Assembly (NCBI GenBank): GCA_001626655.1
Contig: LUOC01000168.1
Span: 1-5,420 of the forward strand
Origin: Fidelibacterota bacterium REDSEA-S14_B6
GTDB taxonomy: Bacteria; Fidelibacterota; Marinisomatia; Marinisomatales; S15-B10
Direction of reading: 5' to 3'
Length of the DNA: 5,420 nt
In this document: piece after piece, positions 1 through 5,420 of the stretch
Position numbering within the stretch: position 1 is the stretch's first letter
Layout: each line of letters begins with the position of its first letter
The notes under the pieces: model-generated
Told to the model about the DNA's origin: nothing
Database searches by the model: none
Seen by the model: only the letters and a program-made list of their open reading frames with translations
Position numbers and translations under genes: made by a program

Positions 1-739
1 CCCTGCTGCCGTACCCTTCCCACACCGCCTGACCGCGATAGGGATTCGGATAGACCCCCGGCTCGGCTGGCCAGTCGTCCGATGCTGTGTTCGCGCCGGG
101 GTAGACGTAGACCCGATTAGAGTAATGCGAACTCTCAAGGCTTCCGAGATTGGCCTCCGGATCACCTCTGTCGTAAGCCGTGACGGCGTAGTAGTTGAGC
201 CAGCCGTTCTTCACGTCACTGTTCGTGAAACTGTAGTGGTAATAGCGGCCATCGATCTCAATACTGTCCGGTTCGCCGAATTGGTTCACGATTCTCACCG
301 CATCAAATCCGCTGTTGTAACCGATGTGCCGGTACGTAGAGTCGGATCGATCAAACTCGGCTAATAGGGTGAATTCGGCTGTTTCGTCGCCGATCGTCTT
401 CTTTGCGCCGTAGACACGGTACCCTTCAAAATCTGTCTGCCGACTGACAGGATCGATGAAGTCCTCAGCGTTGTCCGCCCAGTAAATGGTTACCGTTTGA
501 TCACCTACATCCACCATCATGTCGGGAACGGGCGGCGGCGCCGGAAGAATGTACCGATCGATCTCGCCGTCAAAATCTATATCTTCGCCCTCGTCGAGTC
601 TGTTATTCCTGTTCTTGTCCTCGCCGTCGAAAGCCCTCTGGGCCCAGTCGCCGTTGACATGGAGGTTCGCCCGCCGGGCATGGGAGTCTTCGCCGCCGCC
701 GTGCCACCGCGCTGTCACCGTGGCAAAGATGACGTTCAC
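1..739 (-). CDS. C-terminal part of a secreted fibronectin-III-like protein (frame-shifted from its N-terminal part; 3' end outside window)
   Basis: This minus-strand frame continues the protein encoded at 736-1770 but lies in a different phase. It is open from upstream of 739 down to the left edge with no stop, about 246 codons; the GTG at 737-739 is only a convenient boundary, not a claimed start. In order I see a VNVIFATVTARW strand and a DWAQRAFDGEDKN segment. An acidic EF-hand/dockerin-like loop follows (about 557-628; D-x-N-x-N-x-R-L-D-x-G-E, then DFDGEID). Next is a fibronectin-III-like region (about 95-540; starts PPPVPDMMV, contains TIYW, FEGYRVYGAK and YYAVTAYD). At 29-55 the motif GVYPNPYRGQ appears; in FCB-group secreted proteins this usually precedes a C-terminal beta domain that would lie off the edge. 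Likely extracellular or surface-attached, with unknown ligand. That it is real coding sequence is well supported; its function is not. Confidence 0.75.
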   Translation of the reverse strand, partial: MNVIFATVTARWHGGGEDSHARRANLHVNGDWAQRAFDGEDKNRNNRLDEGEDIDFDGEIDRYILPAPPPVPDMMVDVGDQTVTIYWADNAEDFIDPVSRQTDFEGYRVYGAKKTIGDETAEFTLLAEFDRSDSTYRHIGYNSGFDAVRIVNQFGEPDSIEIDGRYYHYSFTNSDVKNGWLNYYAVTAYDRGDPEANLGSLESSHYSNRVYVYPGANTASDDWPAEPGVYPNPYRGQAVWEGYGSR

Positions 740-1770
740 CGATTCGCTTCGGTGTACCCTTCGCCCGAACCGCGCCGGACGGAAGTACTCAACTGTTTGT
801 ACCGTTCGCTGTCGTTCAGCGGCATGCCGAAATCGGGATAATCTGTGTTGGTGCTTGTGGTCCAAACCCACTGGTTGAAGTGGGTCCGCAGGTAGGGGCG
901 GGGGACGGTGCTCCCCAGCACTTTCAGTCCGATGTACGATTCGGCCCAACCATCGTCACCATCGAGATCGTACTGATAACCGATATCCCGATTGAACCCG
1001 GCGCCGTCCACTGATCGGTCAAAGCCGTCCAGATTGTCGTACCACGTAAAGCCGCCGCCCGGTTCGTACCTGCTTGTGTAGTTCATATTTGCGACGGATG
1101 CGTCAGTCCATATTCCGCTGTGCATGTTTTCGATGGTCTCGTCCGATTCATTCGTGATGGTGTAATTCAGGAGAACGAACGCATCGGCGAATGTGAAATT
1201 CCAGGCATACGCCTCAAGATGGACCGAGATACCGAGGGGCGTGTGGTTGGGGATGCCGAAATTGTCCAGAGTATTCTCGCCATAGTCCTTGAAATCTGTG
1301 ATGAGGTCCTGATGCGAAACCGCGTAAGGCGAGTAGTACTGCGCCATGGAGTCCTGTGAGGTGGAGGAAATGGAGGACTTGATCTCCATCCCCGAAGTTG
1401 GGACAAGTTCGAAACCTTCCTGCCCCGATTCAAAGACGCCGTCTACGATGGCGGTGGAAACCCGCCGCTCGCCGTTCACGATGCCGCCGATCCACAGCCC
1501 TGCGTAAGAGAAATGTTCGACCTGCTCCCTGAGGTTCTCCGTGTGCTGCTTGTACTGGCAGGAGGGGAGGATCCGGCCGTTGATCCTGTTCCACCCGTTG
1601 CCGAGGACGCCGAAATTGGTGACTGTCATTCCCAACTGTCCCACCGAGGTGTACTTATCGAAAACGTCAGCAGCCCCTTGGGAAAGCGCCGACTGAGCAA
1701 GAATGAGGAGGAGTATGGTGGTGGAAATCCGAGGTTTTGAAAGAAAAAGATTCTGTAATGTTCGCATCAT
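736..1770 (-). CDS. N-terminal part of a large secreted protein, reading frame interrupted
   Basis: 344 codons before a stop that appears premature. Residues 1-31 form a signal peptide: a basic n-region, the hydrophobic stretch ISTTILLLILAQ, and probable cleavage near SALS/Q. The mature part is rich in aromatic and Asp/Asn/Gly residues, as in beta-sheet extracellular proteins, with the blocks FSYAGLWIGGIVNGE (87-101), VSTAIVDGV (104-112), LNYTITNESDE (201-211) and YDLDGDDGWAESYIGLKVLG (267-286). These blocks resemble large uncharacterised secreted proteins of Neomarinimicrobiota and related phyla; no enzymatic motif is visible. The last ~14 residues after YKQLSTS (330) look out of frame, and the expected continuation is in another phase at 739 and below. 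Start: two adjacent ATG codons (1770 and 1767), neither with a Shine-Dalgarno; a promoter lies ~60 bp upstream. Alternatively it is a genuine pseudogene rather than a sequencing indel. Confidence 0.8.
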   Translation of the reverse strand: MMRTLQNLFLSKPRISTTILLLILAQSALSQGAADVFDKYTSVGQLGMTVTNFGVLGNGWNRINGRILPSCQYKQHTENLREQVEHFSYAGLWIGGIVNGERRVSTAIVDGVFESGQEGFELVPTSGMEIKSSISSTSQDSMAQYYSPYAVSHQDLITDFKDYGENTLDNFGIPNHTPLGISVHLEAYAWNFTFADAFVLLNYTITNESDETIENMHSGIWTDASVANMNYTSRYEPGGGFTWYDNLDGFDRSVDGAGFNRDIGYQYDLDGDDGWAESYIGLKVLGSTVPRPYLRTHFNQWVWTTSTNTDYPDFGMPLNDSERYKQLSTSVRRGSGEGYTEANR

Positions 1771-1828
1771 TTGCGCACTTGTTCAGTCCAGTAAAGAGTA
1801 CTCTCACCCGAGCCGAAAGAGCTGAATG

Positions 1829-1857
1829 AAATTACCATCCGGCGGGAGAGATATCAA
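1829..1857 (-). promoter_or_regulatory. sigma70-like promoter for the minus-strand secreted-protein gene
   Basis: Read on the minus strand: TTGATA (1852-1857), a 17-bp spacer, then TAATTT (1829-1834). This is close to the TTGACA/TATAAT consensus with optimal spacing. Transcription would start near 1822, leaving an untranslated leader of roughly 50 nt before the ATG at 1770. The call is from sequence match only. Confidence 0.45.
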
Positions 1858-1880
1858 CCGCTTAACACCACCTTTCAACT

Positions 1881-1908
1881 TTGTTCGCCGTGGCGGTGTG
1901 TGTAGTTT
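1881..1908 (+). promoter_or_regulatory. weak candidate promoter for the plus-strand gene cluster
   Basis: TTGTTC (1881-1886), a 16-bp spacer and TAGTTT (1903-1908) form a poor sigma70-like match. If used, transcription would begin at about 1915, essentially at the ATG at 1916, giving a leaderless message. That would fit the lack of any Shine-Dalgarno there. No better candidate was seen in the divergent gap, but the match could be chance. Confidence 0.2.
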
Positions 1909-1915
1909 GTTATTC

Positions 1916-3076
1916 ATGCGGTTGTTCAAACATCTCGTTCTGACGGCGGCTCTAGCCGTTGCGCTGGGCGCTCCACAAGAGGTCTCCTACATCCGTTATT
2001 TCAAGACGGAGGACGACCTTCTCCGAGGCGTCGAAATGAAACCTGCCGAGGCGAGGCACTCTCCCCACATTGAAGCGCTCTACAACAATCTGGATCAACT
2101 CATCAGCAAGGTCACAACGGACGAGAACAGTGTGATCGCGGGGCAGGAAACCTACGAGTACCGTGGCGACGGCTCGCTCTGGAAGCGGGCGGTGGCAGAC
2201 GGCGAGGGGACAGTCGGGCGGATGTTCGTCCACGGGGAGGAGGAGATGTCTGCTGTTTTCATCGGCCTCGTCTTTCCGCACATGAACCGCGCCGACTTTG
2301 ATGAACGGACAACGATTTACGATTACAACAGTGACGGCAAAGTGTGGCGGTATCAGTTCCTTTCCCTTGATCACACCCCCTTCGGTCAGATCGAATTCGA
2401 CTTCTTTGAGGAAGGGCTGGTGAAAGAGGAGCGGTGGACCGATCTGCTGGCGGGGAAGACCGTCCGGCTTTTCACCTACCGGTACAATCCCATCTCCCGC
2501 GAATATACAATGCTTGAGACAGACGCCCGTGGTAAGGAGGTGAGCACAGTCGGGATCAAGCTGCCCCGGAATCTCCTCACTTCGGGTGAATCCGAGGGAG
2601 GGAAGGAAATCGCCGGCAACCGGCTGGAGGAAAGTTCAGAAATTATCGAAGATATTCTCCTGAAGAGAGCGGATGGGTGGAATCCCTCCGACGCCATCGG
2701 CCATCTTGCAGATCCGGAACTGTTCACCTCTTCTGACTTTATCTATTTGAAAAATGGGGACACGCTCAGAGTGAGCCTCATTGCCGTCACGGAGGAGTAT
2801 GTCAGGTTTCTCCTCGCCGGAGACCGGGACGTGCTGACCCTTCCGCTGGCCCAGGTCAGCGAGATAGAACGGCGGGACGGAGAGGTGATCCTTGCCTTAG
2901 AAGGGGATAGCGGGTTATATTCGGCAGGACATGCGTCACACCTCGGCGGCAATCCTATCTCTCGCGGTCTCTCTTTCAGCGCAGGACTACCCTCCGCCCA
3001 CAAATCTTGTCACCATTCCCACTGCCGGCGGCCTCGTCCGGGGCGCCTTTTCTGCGCACATGCATATGCAGCGTGA
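1916..3076 (+). CDS. secreted protein with YD-like beta repeats and a C-terminal small beta-barrel-like segment, function unknown
   Basis: From the ATG at 1916 the product is 386 aa as sequenced. That start is chosen because a clean signal peptide follows at once (MRLFKHLVLTAALAVALGA, residues 1-19); the upstream ATG at 1826 would add 30 hydrophilic residues that bury it. Residues 78-200 carry four loosely repeated aromatic strands resembling YD/RHS or MORN-type repeats: YEYRGDGSLWKR, YDYNSDGKVWRY, FDFFEEGLVKEERW, YRYNPISREY. Residues 275-326 (FIYLKNGDTLRVSLIAV to VSEIERRDGEVIL) match the pattern of small SH3/LSm-like beta barrels common in FCB secreted proteins. The last ~45 residues are rich in His, Cys, Arg and Pro, overlap the next gene and look like out-of-frame sequence; the natural end is probably near 2905. 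It is likely periplasmic or exported. No enzyme motif is seen. Its neighbour is an outer-membrane barrel, suggesting a shared envelope role. Confidence 0.75.
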   Translation: MRLFKHLVLTAALAVALGAPQEVSYIRYFKTEDDLLRGVEMKPAEARHSPHIEALYNNLDQLISKVTTDENSVIAGQETYEYRGDGSLWKRAVADGEGTVGRMFVHGEEEMSAVFIGLVFPHMNRADFDERTTIYDYNSDGKVWRYQFLSLDHTPFGQIEFDFFEEGLVKEERWTDLLAGKTVRLFTYRYNPISREYTMLETDARGKEVSTVGIKLPRNLLTSGESEGGKEIAGNRLEESSEIIEDILLKRADGWNPSDAIGHLADPELFTSSDFIYLKNGDTLRVSLIAVTEEYVRFLLAGDRDVLTLPLAQVSEIERRDGEVILALEGDSGLYSAGHASHLGGNPISRGLSFSAGLPSAHKSCHHSHCRRPRPGRLFCAHAYAA

Positions 3077-3692
3077 GGGCGGTCTCACGGCGGCCCTCGC
3101 CGTTGGCATCTCCGACCGGTTCATGTTCGGCCTCTCCTACGGCGCCAGCAAGCTCATTGGCGATGATGAACCGATCCCCTATCCCCGGCCCGAGGTGATC
3201 TTCAAGTACCGAATTGTGGATGAATCGATGGTCTTCCCGGGCATCGCCATCGGCATCGATACGCAGGGGTTTGGCAACTATAACGAAGCGGACTCCCTTC
3301 AGAGGTACGATATCAAAGGGTACGGCGCCTACCTCGCCGCCAGCAAGAACTGGCGAACGCCGCTGGGGAACCTCGGCGCCCACCTCGGAGCGAATCAGAA
3401 CTTTACCGAAACAACAGACGGAGACGAGGACATTAACCTTTTCGCCGGTTTCGATCTTGAGTTCAATCCTGAGTTTTCGTTCCTCGCCGAATACAACGCC
3501 GCCCTCAATCAGAACAGTATGACGGCCGAATCGATCGCTCTCAGCCGGGGCGGCTATCTGAACGCCGGGCTGCGGTGGTCGCTGTTTCAAAACTTTCACA
3601 TCGAGCTTCATTTCAAGAACCTCCTGTTCGACGACGAAAAAGTGAGCTACTTCAACCGAGAGCTGAAGGTCAACTATATCGAATATTTCTAA
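2931..3692 (+). CDS. outer-membrane beta-barrel protein, uncharacterised
   Basis: 253 aa. Residues 1-17 are a short signal peptide ending SLSA, followed by QDYPPPTNLVTIPTAGGLVR. The rest alternates polar and hydrophobic residues in strands of 8-12 with Gly/aromatic-rich turns, for example GLTAALAVGISDRFMFGLSYG (51-71), FPGIAIGIDTQGFGNY (102-117), YGAYLAASKNW (131-141), LNAGLRWSLF (210-219) and FHIELHFKNLLF (222-233). It ends in Phe (VNYIEYF), the usual C-terminal signature for barrel insertion by the BAM machinery. The layout (IPTAG lead-in, P-x-P-E-V-x-F-K-Y-R segment, GxDxQGFG) resembles small uncharacterised barrels of FCB bacteria; YjbH-like is possible but not established. The start overlaps the tail of the previous frame by 146 nt; the signal peptide favours this ATG. 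AGGA lies only one base upstream, too close to be a normal ribosome site. Confidence 0.78.
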   Translation: MRHTSAAILSLAVSLSAQDYPPPTNLVTIPTAGGLVRGAFSAHMHMQREGGLTAALAVGISDRFMFGLSYGASKLIGDDEPIPYPRPEVIFKYRIVDESMVFPGIAIGIDTQGFGNYNEADSLQRYDIKGYGAYLAASKNWRTPLGNLGAHLGANQNFTETTDGDEDINLFAGFDLEFNPEFSFLAEYNAALNQNSMTAESIALSRGGYLNAGLRWSLFQNFHIELHFKNLLFDDEKVSYFNRELKVNYIEYF

Positions 3693-3730
3693 GCCGGACG
3701 CCGTTCGGTTCCTCACTCTCCGCAACAGTG

Positions 3731-4300
3731 ATGAAAGACCTGACTGAATCGAAACTCAGCTCGGAGCAGGTGTTCTCCGGCCGCCTTCTGGACGTACGGC
3801 GTGATGAAGTCACTCTTCCTGACGGCGCGGTCTCCACACGGGAGTACATTCGCCATCCCGGCGCGGTGGTAATCGTCCCCGTTCTGCCGAGTGGGGAGAT
3901 TCTTCTCATTCGCCAGTTTCGTTATCCCATGGGGTGCGCCGAGATTGAGATTCCCGCGGGCAAAATCGATCCGGGAGAAGAGCCGGAGGAGACGCTTCAT
4001 CGTGAGCTGGAAGAGGAGACGGGCTACCGTTCAGGCAGGACTACTCTGCTTCAGGAGATTCACCCCTGCATCGGTTACAGCGATGAGCGGATGTGGCTCT
4101 ATCTGGCTGAGGACTTGGAAGACGGCGTTTCGGGCGGCGATGAAGATGAGTTCATCGAGCTGATTCCGACGCCGCTGGAAGAGGCGCTGGAGATGATCAG
4201 GCTCGGTCAGATCACGGACGTGAAAGCGATCATCGGCCTGTTCTGGGCCGACAAATTTCGAAAGGGAGAATGGCAGCCGCAGGAGACAAAAAAGAGCTGA
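3731..4300 (+). CDS. nudF: Nudix hydrolase, ADP-ribose pyrophosphatase type
   Basis: 189 aa, the usual size for NudF-like enzymes. These cytoplasmic proteins hydrolyse ADP-ribose to AMP and ribose 5-phosphate using divalent metal. A complete Nudix box is present at residues 77-99: G-x5-E-x7-R-E-L-x-E-E-x-G, with Y99 in the last hydrophobic position, and the metal-binding E92, E95 and E96. It is preceded by RQFRYP (61-66) and EIEIPAGKIDPGE (71-83), typical of the ADP-ribose/sugar-nucleotide branch. The downstream element HPCIGYSDE (111-119) corresponds to the family's PSPGFSDE-type loop, but Cys-Ile replaces the usual Ser-Pro, so exact substrate is uncertain. The ATG at 3731 is chosen over the in-frame ATG at 3575 because the latter overlaps the barrel gene and adds 52 unrelated residues; GTG at 3728 is equally possible. 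No Shine-Dalgarno. The 38-nt gap to the barrel gene and 31-nt overlap with queG suggest co-transcription. Confidence 0.9.
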   Translation: MKDLTESKLSSEQVFSGRLLDVRRDEVTLPDGAVSTREYIRHPGAVVIVPVLPSGEILLIRQFRYPMGCAEIEIPAGKIDPGEEPEETLHRELEEETGYRSGRTTLLQEIHPCIGYSDERMWLYLAEDLEDGVSGGDEDEFIELIPTPLEEALEMIRLGQITDVKAIIGLFWADKFRKGEWQPQETKKS

Positions 4301-5199
4301 CAGAAAAAATCAGGAATCGGGCTCTGGAGCTCGGCTTCCAGAAAGTCGGTTTTGCCGATGTCCGTACAGCGACGCGGGACAAGGCGCGCCTTGAAGAGTG
4401 GCTCAAGCTCGGCTATAGCGCCACCATGTCGTGGATGTCCGGACGGAAGAGTGAGAGAGGGGATATTCAGGAATACTTTCCCGAAGCGCGATCGGTTATC
4501 TCGGTGGGGATGAACTACTTCCACGGAGAAGCGGCGGGGGAAATGAAAATCTCGAACTACGCCTGGGGAGATGACTATCACGATGTGGTGAAGGAGAGAT
4601 TGTGGAAACTCCTGAAGTTTGTACAGGAGAACCGTCCAGGTGTTCACGGCGTGGCATGCGTCGACACCTCGCCCGTTATGGAGAAAGCGTGGGCCCAGAG
4701 GGCTGGTCTGGGGTGGATCGGGAAACATACAAATCTGATCAGCAGAGACTTCGGATCATGGCTCTTTCTGGGCGAACTGATCCTCGACTGCGATCTGGAA
4801 TTTGATGCCCCTTTTGAGGAAGATCTGTGCGGCACCTGCACCGCCTGCATCGACGCCTGCCCCACCGGTGCCATCGTGGACGATTACCTCCTTGACGCCA
4901 GCCGTTGCATCTCCTACCTTACCATCGAGCATCGAGGCGACCTCCCTCACGAATACGAGAATCAGCTCCACGGCTGGATCTACGGCTGTGATGTCTGTCA
5001 GGAGGTGTGCCCGTGGAATGAGAAGTTCGCCGCTGAGAGTGACGAAGAGGCGTTCGCACCGAGGGAGGAGATCGTGGAACGGACAGGCGATTCGTGGCGT
5101 TACCTTTCCAAAGATGACTACCAAAAACTGTTCAAAGGGAGCGCTGTGAAACGGACAAAGTATGAAGGTCTAACGCGCAACGTGGCGGCGAACTCATGA
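4270..5199 (+). CDS. queG: epoxyqueuosine reductase QueG
   Basis: 309 aa. It catalyses the last step of queuosine synthesis, reducing epoxyqueuosine in the anticodon wobble position of tRNA to queuosine, using cobalamin and two [4Fe-4S] clusters in the cytoplasm. The N-terminal DUF1730-like region covers about residues 10-150. The family block VDTSPVMEKAWAQRAG plus LGWIGKHTNL (131-156) holds the probable catalytic Asp132. Cluster ligands are C187, C190, C193 and C197 (CGTCTACIDACP), then C213, C240, C243 and C247 (GCDVCQEVCPWN). The tail GSAVKRTKYEGLTRN is the family's usual C-terminal motif. The protein lacks the HEAT-repeat extension of the ~380-aa E. coli and Bacillus forms, so it is the short version. 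The start overlaps the Nudix gene by 31 nt; GGGAG (4264-4268) is the best ribosome-site match in the window, though close to the ATG. Its stop overlaps the next start as ATGA. All key residues are intact. Confidence 0.96.
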   Translation: MAAAGDKKELTEKIRNRALELGFQKVGFADVRTATRDKARLEEWLKLGYSATMSWMSGRKSERGDIQEYFPEARSVISVGMNYFHGEAAGEMKISNYAWGDDYHDVVKERLWKLLKFVQENRPGVHGVACVDTSPVMEKAWAQRAGLGWIGKHTNLISRDFGSWLFLGELILDCDLEFDAPFEEDLCGTCTACIDACPTGAIVDDYLLDASRCISYLTIEHRGDLPHEYENQLHGWIYGCDVCQEVCPWNEKFAAESDEEAFAPREEIVERTGDSWRYLSKDDYQKLFKGSAVKRTKYEGLTRNVAANS

Positions 5200-5420
5200 G
5201 CGACTGGAGAAAACTTCCCGACTGCCGGGACCTTCCATCGCAGAGCGGTAGAGTCGTACTTGTGGACGAGAAACCTGTTGCCGTTTTCAATATTGACGGT
5301 AACTTTACGGCAATGGACAACAGGTGTCCCCACAGAGGAGGATCGCTGGGCGACGGCGAGGTCGAGGGAAGAATTGTCACCTGCCCGTGGCACGGATGGC
5401 AGTTCAACTGCCGCACTGGA
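5196..5420 (+). CDS. Rieske [2Fe-2S] protein, small ferredoxin/NirD-like (3' end outside window)
   Basis: The first 75 codons run off the right edge. Both cluster-binding boxes are present: C44-P-H46-R-G and C63-P-W-H66-G-W, the Cys/His pairs that hold a Rieske [2Fe-2S] centre. There is no signal peptide or transmembrane segment, so it should be cytoplasmic. The N-terminal layout (WRKLPDCRDL, then RVVLVDEKPVAVFNIDGNFTAMDNRCPH) fits the small ferredoxin/NirD-like Rieske family rather than cytochrome bc1 subunits. A longer oxygenase subunit cannot be excluded because the C-terminus is missing, but those usually carry more sequence before the first box. The start codon overlaps the queG stop (ATGA) with no Shine-Dalgarno, so translation is probably coupled to queG. 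The electron partner is unknown. Confidence 0.9.
   Translation, partial: MSDWRKLPDCRDLPSQSGRVVLVDEKPVAVFNIDGNFTAMDNRCPHRGGSLGDGEVEGRIVTCPWHGWQFNCRTG

Noticed and set aside
497..878. Two overlapping plus-strand open frames of about 115-119 codons
   Set aside because: They lie opposite the secreted-protein gene, and their Ser/Arg/Pro-rich translations look like shadow sequence; the minus strand carries the coherent protein.
1826..1915. Upstream ATG for the plus-strand secreted protein
   Set aside because: It would put 30 mostly polar residues ahead of an otherwise ideal signal peptide and would overlap the -10 region of the divergent promoter.
3694..3708. Small hairpin after the barrel gene (6-bp stem including one G-T pair, 3-base loop)
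   Set aside because: The stem is short and no T-run follows (TTCCTCACTCTC), so it is not a convincing terminator; downstream genes are probably co-transcribed.
2976..3725. Long minus-strand open frame (249 codons) opposite the barrel gene
   Set aside because: It is antisense to a frame with a signal peptide, beta-strand periodicity and terminal Phe. Its own translation has no recognisable domain and is the usual by-product of GC-rich third positions.
3575..3730. N-terminal extension of the Nudix hydrolase to an upstream ATG
   Set aside because: The extra 52 residues overlap the end of the barrel gene and have no Nudix similarity; the ATG at 3731 gives the family length.
4690..4704. 15-nt identity TGGGCCCAGAGGGCT shared with the minus strand at 632-646
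   Set aside because: Both copies encode WAQRA inside unrelated conserved protein blocks. The match reflects similar codon choice, not a repeat element.
4207..4728. Minus-strand open frame (173 codons) opposite the Nudix end and queG start
   Set aside because: It is fully antisense to two confidently identified enzymes and has no domain features.

Overview
The window looks like a piece of a GC-moderate bacterial chromosome from an FCB-type lineage, most likely a Neomarinimicrobiota (SAR406)-like metagenome contig. That placement is inference. It rests on the large secreted protein with an EF-hand-like Asp loop, a fibronectin-III-like domain and a VYPNPYR motif, on the signal-peptide/outer-membrane-barrel pair, and on the near absence of Shine-Dalgarno sequences. 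No rRNA, tRNA, mobile element or CRISPR array was seen.

Left third (1-1770, minus strand): one long secreted-protein gene, whose 3' end lies off the left edge. Its reading frame is broken once, around 739-800, so it appears as an N-terminal piece of 344 codons and a C-terminal piece of at least 246 codons. A sigma70-like promoter (TTGATA-17-TAATTT) sits upstream in the divergent gap 1771-1915.

Right two thirds (1916-5420, plus strand): five same-strand genes, tightly packed and probably at least partly one transcription unit. They are (1) a secreted protein with YD-like beta repeats and a C-terminal small beta-barrel-like segment; (2) an outer-membrane beta-barrel protein; (3) a Nudix hydrolase of the ADP-ribose pyrophosphatase type; (4) epoxyqueuosine reductase QueG; (5) the start of a small Rieske [2Fe-2S] protein, cut by the right edge. 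Genes 1 and 2 overlap by 146 nt in different frames, which looks like an artefact or a lost stop. Genes 3/4 overlap by 31 nt and genes 4/5 by the four bases ATGA, consistent with translational coupling.

Functionally the window joins an envelope module (secreted protein plus barrel) to housekeeping enzymes: nucleotide-sugar clean-up, the last step of queuosine tRNA modification, and an electron-transfer protein. I see no clear evidence of a new defence, mobile or biosynthetic system. The observations most worth a second look are the two frame anomalies, the uncharacterised secreted/barrel pair, and the Rieske protein coupled to queG.
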